64,000 nt of DNA from Paramacrobiotus metropolitanus (Eukaryota > Tardigrada > Eutardigrada > Parachela > Macrobiotidae). The stretch is from the NCBI RefSeq assembly GCF_019649055.1, contig NW_026570309.1, forward strand, positions 372,001 to 436,000, given 5' to 3'. The position numbers and the translations under genes are program-made. This document shows positions 21,030 through 33,400 of this stretch, piece by piece (positions within the stretch are counted from its first letter, which is position 1; each line of letters opens with the position of its first letter). The notes beneath the pieces are model-generated. The model searched no databases and was not told where the DNA came from. It saw nothing but the letters and a program-made list of their open reading frames with translations.

Positions 21030-21170
21030 ATGGCCAACGTCTTTGCAACCACAAGCAAGCTGGGTTGTGCCGGAAATGACGGCCAGAACGTCAACGTATT
21101 TGGCGCTTCTGCAGTCAATCTTCGAGATGGTTATTACACCGCGGATTATTATTCCACTTACAACAAGTAG
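21030..21170 (+). CDS. RDGY-family small peptide, copy 9 (46 aa)
   Basis: The frame starts MANVFATTSK and ends RDGYYTADYYSTYNK then TAG. It is in the YYTAD subgroup with copies 2 and 5; the N-terminal ten residues are close to copy 2. No signal peptide. AATAAA lies at 21,347-21,352. The start has the same ATGGCCAA context as copies 2 and 5. Confidence 0.8.
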   Translation: MANVFATTSKLGCAGNDGQNVNVFGASAVNLRDGYYTADYYSTYNK

Positions 21171-21352
21171 ATTGCTCAGATACTGCATGATCTACAGTAT
21201 ATCAACTGGATCCTTTGCTTGTTTGCTTGTGTGTAGTTATTTGGGCACCTTGATTTTGTTGAATCATGATCTCTTAACTTGGTCTCGATGTTTCGATTTC
21301 TACTTATGTTCCTGAAAACTTGTAGTTTGTTATGGCTGCAATTATTAATAAA

Positions 21353-22549
21353 AAAACCAGAAAATCTCTGCCGCTGTTTTTCGATTGGATAATCCTTGTA
21401 TTATACAGTAGACAAGCACCAAAACACGAATTACTCTTAATATTCTATATTCTTGCTCTTAATATTCGCGACTGCTCCTGATATTCTGTTTCTTCATTAC
21501 GGCATTTGTATGAGTGGCTATTGCGAGGAGTCAATGAAAAATTTCGTGGTACGGTTGTCGACTATTTCGCAAATTTTACTTTTGCTGCATAAGGTGTAAC
21601 GTTACTTTGTAATGATCTCACAAAACTGGGCAACTGTTCAAATTTTTTTTGCTTCCACGGGAACTTTCGGATCGGATGTAGCAACTTAATGGCTTCCTGA
21701 GTGGCTGCTATATGCGGGCCGACTGATCTCAACACTTCCGTATTCAGCAAAGCTGGTTTACAATTCCCATGCTTGGAATCTAACGCAAAATTTTTGAAAA
21801 ATGTATCTTTAACAAATATTTTGACCGCAGAAGTGTGCATACATCCTAATCAAGATTTAACTCAATAAATGTGCGTCTCGGGTCCATATCTTTTTGACCT
21901 GCAAACCTTGTGCGCACAATCTACATGCAGCGTTCAGGTCAGCCGTCTATGTTTAATAGTGTATCATTGCGTACAGTATGTATTGTATCGTACAATGCAC
22001 ATTGCACACTTAAAGTAGACGGTACCTGATACTGTACATCATGCAACAGTGCGTGCAGCAGCGCAACTTTCAATCGATAATACCACACGACCCTTCCGCT
22101 ACATGCTCATTCCTTCCGCTGCAAGTAGTGTATTGTGAAGATGGATCGGCGAGTACATGACTGAGGCACGGATGAACGTGTTATCCGCAATGTCACTGGC
22201 CAACATGATCCCACTAGAGATGAGTGGCGCAGTGACCAACATTTCGATCGACAGAGCTTTATATCTGATAATTTGCTTAATGTAAACCAACATTCATTTG
22301 TCAGGCCATGCTTATCTCATCGCGTACAGGTTTTTACATTTTTTGGCCGCAGTGCTTGCTTAAAATGCTTTACCAATTCCTCATGGCAGATTATGTATGG
22401 TATTATGGTCGATTAGCCTGACGTCTATCTTCAAAGTAATACGAGTATCTCGTATAATAGTACATACTACATACTGTACAGTGTACAATTGTTCAGTCCT
22501 ACGTGTTTCAAAGCATTTCCACCAGCGGTCCCTTTAGCTGTACCACATT
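21353..22549. other. Stretch without a firm gene
   Basis: A minus-strand frame at 21,562-21,840 (92 codons, lysine-rich, no known motif) could be a fragment of an exon but has no supporting splice sites or promoter. The rest holds AT- and GTAC-rich noncoding sequence. Confidence 0.4.
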
Positions 22550-24980
22550 ATGGAACTGGGTTTGTTACCACGGGTTAGCAGGCATCCGCTGATCGCTGGC
22601 ACGTACGATCGCTTTATTGTGGATATCCTGGGCGATAATGCAACGTATCGTGGATACGTTTGTGGGGTTGATAGTGATCACTGCATGGTGCGAGTTGGTG
22701 CCATGCAGCAGTTACAGCGCATTCCTATGGGTAAACTGTACTTACCGGATCCGGAAGAAGCGGTCATGGTTCCTCCAGATGGCCTTATAGAAAAAGACAT
22801 TGAAGTCTTGGTCAGTGTGAACGAAAACGAGCCTGAATCCTGGCAACCAGTATCTTCTCTTGATGGAAAGTCCAATAAATCGTTCCTACTGGGAACCGTC
22901 AAAGTGCATCGACCAGATAACATGGTCAAATTTTACCGCGTGCTGGATGGTGGCGGTCGTGCTTTCAGGTGTCTTCGTTACGAGAAAAGTCGAGGACCCC
23001 CCGTCACACCGCAGTTATTTCGCCAGGTGCAAATTCCGCTCTCCGAAATCACTTCACCCTGTTTAACAGACCAGGTGTTTCGCGATTTTGGAGATTATTT
23101 CCAGAAAAACGCCCCCTTTACTGATAGCACTGCCGGCATTTTGGAACGAATTCGAGAATTTTCTTTCTTTCAAAGTCTTTTTGTGAAAAAGAGTCGGGAC
23201 TTCATGTTTCTTGGAATTTTGAACGGCTGCATTGACATACTGGTTTCTCAGGTCAAGCGCAGTTACACAGACTACGACATTCCCCGCCTTATAGTTATTC
23301 AGGATAGGTTTTTTAAAAGGTTTAAACCATCGACAGCCGTAAATAAAGCCGTGCGCTGCGTTCTGGAAGAAATACTGACCATTGTTCCGGCTCAGCATGG
23401 TAAATTGGTAATCACAGCAAAGTTTTAAAAGGTTTTTTTATTAATACGAGTAAGAAAAGCATGGCTAAATGTTAATATAAAAAATTTTCGCTATGATAAA
23501 TTCAATGGTGTAGTGGAGACTGTGGAGTTATATTTCGCAACACTCCACGAACCTGCTGGCTTTTTCAGAATCCAAAGACCCAAACGACGTCCGCTTTGAC
23601 GATTTATACGCGGAGCTTATTCTGATGATCTTCGCTTATCTGGAAGTTTACGACCAGCACCAACTTCGCAGGTAGTATATGAACGACGTAATTAATATAC
23701 TAATTCTTGGTTAAAATAATTAAATCTCATTGTGTGTTTTACGTACTTACTTAAATACATGTTGCAACGTTGCAGTAGCAGCACTGAGTGTTCCAGTAAA
23801 ACCGTAATACATAAAACATTTTTCAGTTTTTTCGTATAAACAGGTACAAGTACAGGTTAGTCGTTGCTGTTTCCTCTGTTGTTGACATTGTCCATAAAAA
23901 ATGTTGATTTTGTTGTTAACCAATAACGAACGTTAACACACATTGTTTTAGGACGTGCAATATATTCTGTCACTTGCTATTTTCGGATGCCATACAACAA
24001 TCCGTAATACTGCCTTACAATCCCGATCATATCACGGAAGTTTTGAGTATATATACGTCGCGTGGAGAGGACTGCGAAATGGCATACAAAATCGGGAATT
24101 CTGTTACCAAGAATACCAAAGTCTTGTACTTTGTCGGTGACAGGAAAGAGCGCCTGCGTATCCTATATGTTCTGAAGGCGTTTGACATGAAACTTGATTG
24201 GCTAGTCATTGCCAACAACACCACACTCTTGCTAAATGAATTCCTGCCATTTCCGGATCCCGAGTACATGTTGTTTACTAAGGAAGATAACTATGGTAAT
24301 ACCAAGAGGAATTATTCGTGGCCGAACGGCTATACGATGCGACTTGATTTCGATTTGGTTTGTCGCAATTTCATGCTGAAGAATTGCTGCTTTAATAGCA
24401 AATTATCCATGTGCTTCCTAGTGATTGTGTCGTTTTGGGAAGCCGGCGTAATGCGGGAGTTTCGCGCTGGTCGTTCATCCCTCAGATGTTGCAAGGACCC
24501 GTTTTTTATCACGATACTAAACTGGCATTACAGCTTTACGGAATCAGTTCAGCCTAAGTTCGAGACTGCTTTCCAGACGGCTCTCGAGAAATTTTGTCCA
24601 GAAATGGAAAACAATAAATTCGAAAATCTTGTCCAATGGCTGGATTCCCTTACAGACGAAGATTTGGATCCGAAAAATTACATTTGGCCGTTTATTTTGC
24701 TGATCTATGGGCTGTAAGCTGTATGTACAGAAACCAGGAATTAGACCAAACTATTCATAAATTTTACAGGTGGAATGAGGAACTCCCAAAATGCCTGGCA
24801 GACGTCAAAAGAGACATTTCCACCAAGTTTCCTCGGAGAAGTCTGATGGTGCAGACGTTGGCTTTGCTATTTCCCTGCAATCCCGGGATGTTTGGCAACG
24901 TAGCTGATACGGCGACCAAGTGCAAAGATTTACCAAGCCAATCCGATCCAATCCAATCCAGGAATTTATGCGAGCTGTAA
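22550..24980 (+). CDS. Four-exon gene with F-box-like segment, function unknown (641 aa)
   Basis: Exons 22,550-23,399, 23,569-23,671, 23,952-24,713 and 24,770-24,980 join in frame with GT-AG introns in phases 1, 2 and 2, giving 1926 nt. Exon 1 (residues 1-283) is an unrecognised domain rich in beta-forming residues. Exon 2 holds a helix DLYAELILMIFAYLEV followed by QLRR and, in exon 3, TCNIF..LLF; this resembles the core of F-box domains, where a Leu/Ile-rich helix recruits Skp1 for ubiquitin ligase complexes. Exon 3 is cysteine- and aromatic-rich without a motif I know. Exon 1 alone would end at a TAA at 23,426 if intron 1 were retained. The splice model is my inference from frame continuity. 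Confidence 0.65.
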
Positions 24981-26417
24981 TATTATCCGAATAACGACAT
25001 TTTCATACATAAACTAAGCAATAGCTGCTTCATCTTGCTCTGAAACCATACTTATAGTGATAAAATAATATGCAAGACGGCCATCATCCGGTATTACTCA
25101 GCTAGCCGGCGGCCGGTAGGAAAGTTAGTATAACTATGGCATAATCAACCGGAGGCTGGCATAAGGTCCTCTAATTCAAGAGAAGTGGAGAACTATCTAT
25201 TTGTCAGTAAAGAACGTACATGACACTTCCTTGTTACGTCAACACTTCCTCATCACAGCATCGTTTAAAGGCGGCAATACGTAAGGTAAAATACGGTACA
25301 TCAGGGCCATGCTCAGCCACAATGTAACACGTCAGCTGGGTGACACATTTCCCATTCCCATAAACACATTTCCCATAACAAACAAGCAGGAAGATAAAAT
25401 CACAGATTTGCTTGTAATGAACAATCCTCTAAGGACAATAGACACTGTATGGAGCAGTAACACGTCCGGGAACGGGTAATACAAAAAGGAATCAGGCGTT
25501 TACCCCACGAAAAATATTCCGCGGAATACTGGTGCTTCGCAGGGTAACAATTTTTTGGGGTAACTAATTCTTCATTTGTTGTAGATGGTATAATAGTCCA
25601 CAGATGGTATAATAGTCCGCAGTCGATAAGTGCCCAAGATGGATTCAATCCATCTTGGGCACTTATCGACTGCGAGCCAGCACCGGAAACCATATTGTCG
25701 TTATTTATGTTACAGGCCATTTTTCGTTTTGTCTTGCGAATCGAAATAGCGACTGCAGAAAAGAAAATTTAGTTGCAGGTTCAGAGTTTAGATTAATCGA
25801 AACTTAGTTGCAGGTTCAGGGTTTAGACTAATCGAAACTGTAAAACAAAGGGCAGTTTCAGCCAAAAGATATTGAAATTTCGGTTGCAGTGAACTGGGAT
25901 GAACAGATTGACTTCCCGCTCACTTATGTACTGTAGAAAATAGCTTCTGCAACTCATCGTTGCCTGAGGGCTCGTGATCGTCACACATTTGTACGTTACG
26001 TTTGAACTTGATCGACAAAACGGCATTATGACATCCTCTGACCCAATTGTACACTCATTTTAATGGCTTCACCAACGTGTGAAAGCGCTTGTTTTACAAT
26101 TGCTTTGCTGGAAGTTACAAATTTAGTGCAACCCATGCAGACGTAACGGCAGTCGCGGTTCCCGGTACATTACCTGGACACGAGAGAGCGAGTGCGGAGC
26201 CCGCGGGCACTGCGCAAGCGTACCAAGTTCATTACCGCTTACTGAGTTACTCGCCTCTGTCGTGCATGCGATCAGATAAGCGGTTTTCACAGTCCAAAGT
26301 AAACTTGTTGTTGAACACAATAATTTTCCGAACGCATAGGGGTATTTTTCACACGCTTTGTGGATTCTCGCGAGGGTCTACAGTACAAGTTTTGAAATAG
26401 TACAATGTAATAAAAAA
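24981..26417. other. Stretch without a supported gene
   Basis: No convincing coding frame. It contains a near-duplicate phrase GGTTCAG(A/G)GTTTAGA at about 25,780-25,830 and the palindrome described separately. Confidence 0.5.
25618..25674. repeat. Perfect palindrome with 28-bp arms and one-base centre
   Basis: The sequence reads CGCAGTCGATAAGTGCCC and onward to the centre base C at 25,646, and then its exact reverse complement. No loop is present. Just to the left, AGATGGTATAATAGTCC occurs twice in tandem. Such tight palindromes are unstable in DNA and can also arise from assembly or library artefacts. Confidence 0.85.
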
Positions 26418-26576
26418 TTGTTTTGTAGCCGCTAGATGGAACTGCACTACAGAGTTTGGTACACGGAAACTGCGCACACGCAGCTGGATGTTCTATTTAA
26501 CGTGTGTGATGGCAGGATGCAGGCAGCGACCGAATCTGAAATTGGTACAACCTCATCTAGCGGCCACAGTAAAACA
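26418..26576. mobile_element. Small MITE-like inverted-repeat element
   Basis: The left end reads TTGTTTTGTAGCCGCTAGAT and the right end, reversed and complemented, reads TTGTTTTACTGTGGCCGCTA; the arms continue into GATG. The element is about 159 bp, has no coding capacity, and no clear target duplication could be fixed. Confidence 0.5.
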
Positions 26577-26635
26577 AAGTACGGTGCAGTACTGCATTTG
26601 TTTTCCGGAACATAATTTTTCCCGCCAGGGAAAGA

Positions 26636-27576
26636 TTGCCTGCCATTACAGCTGCCTTTACAGTAGCTGCCGAAAATTCTGGTAAATCGTCGTATTCAAT
26701 ATGCGACCGTGCTCGAGCGCTGCGGGCTTACACATTGTTTCTTCTATTTGTATCTGGAGCTAGAATCGCAGTGATGACAGTCAACATCCTGTGTAGCGAG
26801 GTTTTCGCATTTACAATAAGGTACGGACAGTGTACGGGAGATAATACAATTTAGATACTGCATTTATAGAAGCTCAGAAGGTTTTAGAAATGCGGGAACC
26901 ATCAAACTTTTATGCGCTAAAGCGACTCTAGAATAGAGAAAAGTCAAGATCGTCCTAACATAACAGCAATATTAACGCCTATGCATTCATGACTGCTGAG
27001 TACAGAGTGCCTTGAATAACAATTTCTAAAAAGGATAAAGGATGAAAAAAAAGCTCGCTAAATCGATTTTATATTTAACTTCAGTCGGAAGAGGCCGGTT
27101 TCTCCGCACGAAATAAAATTCTGCTAGCAATTGGAGTGCCAGGGGCGCTATGGTCAACAGCATGTCTTGGAGCCGCGCTGTATGCACAGGAGATACTGCG
27201 GTTTATAACGAACTGCCGTCGAAACCCGTTTCCAATGCTGCCCGGTGAGGTAATCTTGTCATCCTGTTCGCGACTTCGTGTCATGTGCCGGAACGCTCTG
27301 GATAATGTCAGACGCATTACGATCGCTCCCTATCTGGACATCCTTTTTCAAATCTACCTTCTCTCGAGGGATGATCTTGATTGCAGTTTGGTGTCCAAGT
27401 TTACTTTTGTGTTGCCAATGCTGCTGGTTGATGGCGTAATGTGCATCATTATACGTTGCTGCGCGAAGGCCGCCGGTTGCCTGCTTTGGGATATTGAACG
27501 TCTAACCGCGGCCGTTGAGGGGCAACCGCCAGTGGCGGAACAACATGACGAAGATAATGGCGGAAGAACAACATGA
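26636..27576 (+). pseudogene. Multi-pass membrane protein, copy A (probably frameshifted)
   Basis: Two exons match those of copy B downstream. Exon 1 ends at 26,820 (AATAAG before GTACGG) and contains SGARIAVMTVNIL, a membrane segment. Exon 2 runs 27,085-27,576, starts SEEAGF, and is exactly as long as exon 2 of copy B (492 nt). In copy B the exons join in phase 0; here exon 1 ends one base short, in phase 2, so the join leads to an early stop. No in-frame ATG is seen at the start. Hence a likely pseudogene, unless another donor is used. The family looks like a four-helix membrane protein; a link to chemoreceptors is only a guess. Confidence 0.6.
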
Positions 27577-29176
27577 CGAAGATATTGACTAGAAAGTAGA
27601 CTTATAGTAACTAGACCGCATAATATATTAATCTACGGGACTGCTTTTTGTTGGTATGATTGAGCTCGTAATTCCGTTTTCAGTGCTAATTTTGCCTGCT
27701 ACAAGGAATACTGCTGAACAGAGTCATCACGAAGCGTATAACTGGGAGTTTCATCCGGGGCCTCCACGTAGCCAAGTTAGCTAACGGTTCTTCCATTTCC
27801 ATACTTTCTTCGTGAAATGTTTTAAGTACTCATATTCTACTGTTGCTTTGATGTCAAGATTTTTTCACGCTTGCAAAGCGTTGCCGCTAGCCGCATCCCA
27901 CCAAATCAAAACGGCAGCGCAGTCAGGACTGTTAAGCTACTGTCCTAACTGCTAATTCGGCTTCGCAAGTTACAGCAACCAAACGAGCCGATCCCGATGC
28001 GGCTTTGCTAGCTGCTGTTTGCTGTAATTAATTAAAGCCAAACCATCAATATGTCGCAGTTATTTAACAAAAGCGAAATTTTTTTATCCAGTTGATCCTC
28101 GCTGTGAGGCATTTCTCAGATCGAACATAACACGTATACCGGGAAGTACTTTCAAAGTATTTACCATACAGAAATAAACCGCAAGGTGCCCAGATATTAT
28201 AATAATTTTATCTGATGTGCATATCTGACAATGTTAATAATAGTATTCGTATTAAGGGTGGAATCTGATATTTCTGCAATTGTACGGAATTATTCACCGC
28301 ATCCTGTTGCGCAAGTAGTAACGTACTCGTATTATTATATGGTGATTGCGACCGTCGGTTGTACGCTATTTATAAAATATAAGAAGCAACGCAACTGTGC
28401 AGTGTACTACGAAACGAATAAAAATTAATGCTTTGCAAGTTTATTGCTGTGCCGGCAAGGCAATACTTAATGATGAAAGCAATACGAGGTTGTTGTTACC
28501 ATAACTGCGCTGCGGTTCTCGTTCTGTTTTATTGTGGATATTGTTTTCTGTACGAGCATTTTTAATTAATGTTAATCAAACACAAGCTAGAAACACTGGT
28601 CTGGAGAGTGTAGTGGCAGTCGGAAGCTATCGATTTTGTGGGTCTAGATCTAATATAAACTTGCATTTGACACAAGTTGCGGGAACTCGAAATGCAACTA
28701 ATCGGACTCTACCGGAGCTACTTGCTATCTAAGAACGTTTCATCCGCAGGGACACCTGCGAAGCAGCGATGGTTTCCGTTTTCGGTAAACATTGTGGCAA
28801 ACCTACCAGCTGGAAACGGAGAAACATGTCTGTTGTTGGTCTGCTTTAGAAACAGAAACCTGATCGCAGTGCCATAATGCCAACGCAAACTCAGTGACGT
28901 CCGCTGCTGTTGTACCGATGCAGCTACGCAAACAAGCATCGGACGTTAACATAGCATCGAGTTTCTCGCTCAGCGGCTTTCTTTTCTACTCTCATAACAT
29001 CCGCGTTTGTGCTGTAAACGAGCACTTCAGATGCAAAATCCATATAAAATAGCATGCTTTTACAGGTGACCTTTCCGATATTCGCAACAGTGAACTGCAA
29101 TTGTAGTACGATTTAGTATAGCAGCCCATGGACATGACGTAATTAAGGGATTCGGCTAGCCGGTCATCATTCAGAC
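27577..29176. other. Intergenic stretch between the tandem membrane-protein copies
   Basis: I see no coding frame with support in these 1.6 kb. Confidence 0.55.
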
Positions 29177-30117
29177 ATGATTAACTCGAGCGCATTCCAA
29201 AATGAATTCGAGTTTGGCGTTTTTATTCGAGATCAACGACACGGTGACACACCGAATATCGTAGCTGAGGGAATACAGAAACGTGCACGAAGGTTCGCCA
29301 GATGCACACGGCTTCTTCTGCTTTCATCGGGAGCCAGGATCGCAATGCTGATCATAATATTTCTGTGGACCAACATTTATGAATTCCCACATAAGGTAGT
29401 AAAAGATTTTACGAGTAATAACGTAAAGATGGTACTGGATGTTTCGGTAATACCTTACAACCTAAAAGGTTGTAAGGTATTACCGAATCAGTAGTGTCTG
29501 ATTATAGCCGTGATAATTATGAATCGAAATAAAGAGGGAATTAATTTGGGAGAACAGCAAAATTAATACAATCCTAAAACTTAACTTTGCCTTACTTGCT
29601 CGTCCAGTGTGCGGAATCTTTTCAGTCGGAAGAGTACGGTTCGACCAAACGCAAGAAATTGCTTTTAACAATTGGGATACTGGAGTTGCTGTGTGTCATA
29701 GCTTGCCTTCGGGCTGTACTGGATGCGCGAGCAATTGTGCGAATGACAGGACGTCCCGGACCCGGTGACAAGTTTGCATTGTGGTGGGGAGAAAAACTCT
29801 CACTCAGGTGTTCGGACTTACGTGACCGGTGCCGAGGTGTGCGGAATAATGTCGAGAATATTTGTTACGCCCCATTCTCTGACAGCTTTTTCCATTTCCT
29901 TCTTTACTTTTGTGAAATTGGTAACGACAGTGGTTACGGTTTGTATTCAAAGCTCACGTATGTGGTTCCGATTCCAAATCTGCTGTATGACATCGCGACG
30001 TTTATCGTCCTGCATCGCTGCTTCAAGGCCGCGGACCGCTTACTTCTTGAAATCGACCATTTGGAAGATGTCACTAACATATACCGCCGCCAGCTACGGA
30101 GAAGCGAATGTCACTGA
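29177..30117 (+). CDS. Multi-pass membrane protein, copy B (236 aa, two exons)
   Basis: Exon 1 is 29,177-29,395, ending AAG before GTAGTA; exon 2 is 29,626-30,117, beginning SEEYGS after TTTTCAG; the join is phase 0. Hydrophobic segments are in exon 1 (LLLLSSGARIAMLIIIFLW), at the start of exon 2 (KLLLTIGILELLCVIACL), in the middle (SFFHFLLYFC) and near the end (LTYVVPIPNLLYDIATFIVL), followed by a charged LLLEIDHLEDV tail. That makes about four membrane helices. I do not recognise the family; it lacks the TYxxxLxQF signature of insect gustatory receptors. It is the intact member of a three-gene set with copies A and C. Confidence 0.7.
29443..29487. repeat. Perfect hairpin in the intron of copy B
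   Basis: Arms of 21 bp beginning TTCGGTAATACCTTAC are separated by AAA. It lies about 50 nt after the splice donor of copy B and could fold in the pre-mRNA. Confidence 0.85.
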
Positions 30118-30193
30118 CGAAGGAAATACAGACCGTACCTAATGAAAACTATTCCTTCATGATCGTTTTCTGTTATTACTCGTAGTACGAATA

Positions 30194-30470
30194 AAATGAC
30201 AATTAACGAGTTAATTGATGTTAATGTTAGCTGGAGGACATGCGCTCCCGCTCTCTCTCCTTTCGCCGTGTGTTGCGAGTTACGTGAGTCTGTTGGTGGC
30301 GCTGCGCGTCGCCGTGGCGCTTAGATCAAAGCGGCCGCCGTCATGCACGGGCATGCTGTTTGCACTTGGCACTGTTTCGTGTGCTCGCATTGCATGGTTC
30401 TGCAGTTCTCATTGCTGTCTGTCTGTGCTCCTTCGATATCGTGTGCGCGCGAGTGATCTCTGTTCTTTTA
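30194..30470 (+). repeat. LTR-like direct repeat, 5' portion of the expanded copy
   Basis: These 277 bp are identical to 34,148-34,424. They begin AAATGACAATTAACGAG and end GTTCTTTTA. In the compact copy downstream the unit continues through an AATAAA region to GGTAACA; here it is interrupted after position 30,470. Confidence 0.8.
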
Positions 30471-33400
30471 TCTTGATCTCTCGCGAGTGATCTCTGTTCT
30501 CTGGGAGATTTTTCATCTTCCTAGATCTGCATCTTGGATTTCGGAATGTTTAGCCGTTCCGCGCGCCGTGTTCCGCGCACCTGCGACAGCTGATATCTAG
30601 CTGCCATCTGTGCGATGGTTCAGCTCTTCGTTTATCGCTCTCTAAGTCTGTCAGGCTGTCACCATCGGTAACTGGCTATATCCTCGCCAGAATTTCAGAT
30701 CAGCTCTTTATGCGTCATCAAAATCCACACCGCATCCGAAGAGCCAAGCCGAAGCGAACAGCTGCACTCAGCTTGAACGCGTTACGTCGCTCACACGTTA
30801 AGCGGCCCTCCAGAGGACCATCAGTGCGAAGGATAAAGCGCACACGATCAACCACTGCTCAGCGGACAAGTTACAGCCGTCATCAATTATCTGCTGTGGC
30901 TAGCCCAACGGGAAGACAGGCCACGAAGGAAAGCTGCACTACTTTTGACGCGAGCCCTTCATTGGACGGCAGGACAGGCCTCCAGCTACGGTGGCGACTC
31001 GCACCACGACGTCAGCCAAGCCACCGACGACGGCAACACAGGCCTTCAACTACGGCTGCATCTCCACCGGACAGCAAAGAAGGACCCTAACTACGGCCGC
31101 TCTACCTCCGGCAGCGACAACCCCCTTCCAACGGCCGGGCACCAAGCTAGGCCACTGGCGAGAGCTGCACCATCCTCGGACGGCAAGGTACCGCACCTCC
31201 CTTGGACGGCTGACAGGCTCGTTACCCTCGGCGGCCCACACATCCGACAGCAAGCTAGGGATCTAGCAAGGGCACTTTTCTCGGACACCAGACAGGTCCC
31301 TACTCAACGCAGGCGTGCACCTTCGACGGCCGGTGTGCCCCGCCAACGTCGGCTGCACCTTCCTCGGACGGCAGACAGGCCCCTTGGCTACGGCGGCGCC
31401 CTCCTCCGACGGCAAGCAGGCACAGCAACAACGGACGCATCTTCTTCGGACGGCAGACCGGTCCGCTAGCAACGGTTGCGCCTTCCTCGGACGGCTTACC
31501 AGGCCACCAACTTAGGCTGCGCCTACCTCCGACGGCAAGCAGACTCCCAGCGGCGGTTGCAACTTCCTCGGAGGGTATACCAGGCCACCAACTTCGGCTG
31601 CGCCTTCCTCCCACGGAAAGCAGACCCCCAGCTTTCCTCGGACGGCAAACAGGCCCCCTAGCAACGGCGGCGCCCTCCTCCGACGGCAAAGTAGGCCCAC
31701 CAGTGACGGCTGCATCTTCCCCGGACGGCAGTTAGGCCCCCTTCCAGCGGCGGCGCCCTCCTCCGACGGCAAGTAGGCCTAATGACCCACCAATGGCGGC
31801 TGCTTCTTCCTCGGACGGTAGTCAGGCCCCCTTTCAACGGCGGCGCCCTCCTCCGACGGCAAGTAGACCTAATGGCCACAAATGACGGCTGCATCTTCCT
31901 CGGACGGCAGACAGGCCCCCTTTCAACGGCGGCGCCCTCCTCCGACGGCAAGTAGGCCCACCAGTGACGGCTGCATCTTCCTCGGACGGCAGACAGGCCC
32001 CCTTCCAGCGGCGGCGCCCTCCTTCGACGGCAAGTAGGCTTAATGGCCCACCAATGTGGCTGCATCTTCCTCGGACGGCAGACAGGCCCCTTGGCTACGG
32101 CGGCGCCCTCCTCCGACGGCAAGCAGGCACAGCAACAACGGACGCATCTTCTTCGGACGGCAGACCGGTCCGCTAGCAACGGTTGCGCCTTCCTCGGACG
32201 GTTTACCAGGCCACCAACTTAGGCTGCGCCTACCTCCGACGGCAAGCAGACTCCCAGCGGCGGTTGCAACTTCCTCGGAGGGTATACCAGGCCACCAACT
32301 TCGGCTGCGCCTTCCTCCCACGGGAAGCAGACCCCCAGCTTTCCTCGGACGGCAAACAGGCCCCCTAGCAACGGCGGCGCCCTCCTCCGACGGCAAAGTA
32401 GGCCCACCAGTGACGGCTGCATCTTCCCCGGACGGCAGTTAGGCCCCCTTCCAGCGGCGGCGCCCTCCTCCGACGGCAAGTAGGCCTAATGGCCCACCAA
32501 TGGCGGCTGCTTCTTCCTCGGACGGTAGTCAGGCCCCCTTTCAACGGCGGCGCCCTCCTCCGACGGCAAGTAGGCTTAATGGCCCACCAATATCGGCTGC
32601 ATCTTCTTCGGACGGCAGGCATGCCCCCTTCCAACGGCGGCGCCCTCCTCCGACGGCAAGTAGGCCCACCAGTGACGGCTGCATCTTCCTCGGACGGCTG
32701 ACAGGCCCCCCTTCCAGCGGCGGCGCCCTCCTCCGACGGCAAGTAGGCCCACCAGTGACGGCTGCATCTTCCTCGGACGAGAAACATGCCACTTAGCAAC
32801 GGCGGCGCCCTCCTCCGACGGCAAGTAGGCCCACCAGTGACGGCTGCATCTTCCTCGGACGGCAGACAGGCCCCCTTTCAACGGCGGCGCCCTCCTCCGA
32901 CGGCAAGTAGGCCCACCAGTGACGGCTGCATCTTCCTCGGACGGCAGACAGGCCCCCTTCAAGCGGCGGCGCCATCCTCCGACGGCAAGTAGGCTTAATG
33001 GCCCACCAATGTGGCTGCATCTTCCTCGGACGGCAGACAGGCCCCCTTCCAGAGGCGGCGCCCTCCTCCGACGACAAGTAGACCTAATGGCCCACAAGTG
33101 ACGGCTGCATCTTCCTCGGACGGCAGACAGGCCCCCTTTCAACGGTGGCGCCCTCCACCGACGGCAAGTAGGCCTACCAGTGACGGCTGCATCTTCCTCG
33201 GACGACAGACAGGCCCCCTCCCAGCGGCGGCGCCCTCCTCCGACGGCAAGTAGGCTTAATGGCCCACCAATGACGGCTGCATCTTCCTCGGACGGCAGAC
33301 AGGCCCCCTTCCAACCGCGGCGCCCTCCTCCGACGGCAAATAGGTTCAGTGGCCCATCAATGTCGGCTGCGCCTTCCTTCGACGGCAAGCAGACCCTTAG

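Noticed and set aside
21562-21840. 92-codon lysine-rich minus-strand frame
   Set aside because: No motif, promoter or splice evidence; length is within chance for this base composition.
26636-30117. Insect-type gustatory receptor assignment for copies A and B
   Set aside because: Only about four helices and 236 residues, and the TYxxxLxQF signature is missing; kept as an unknown membrane family.
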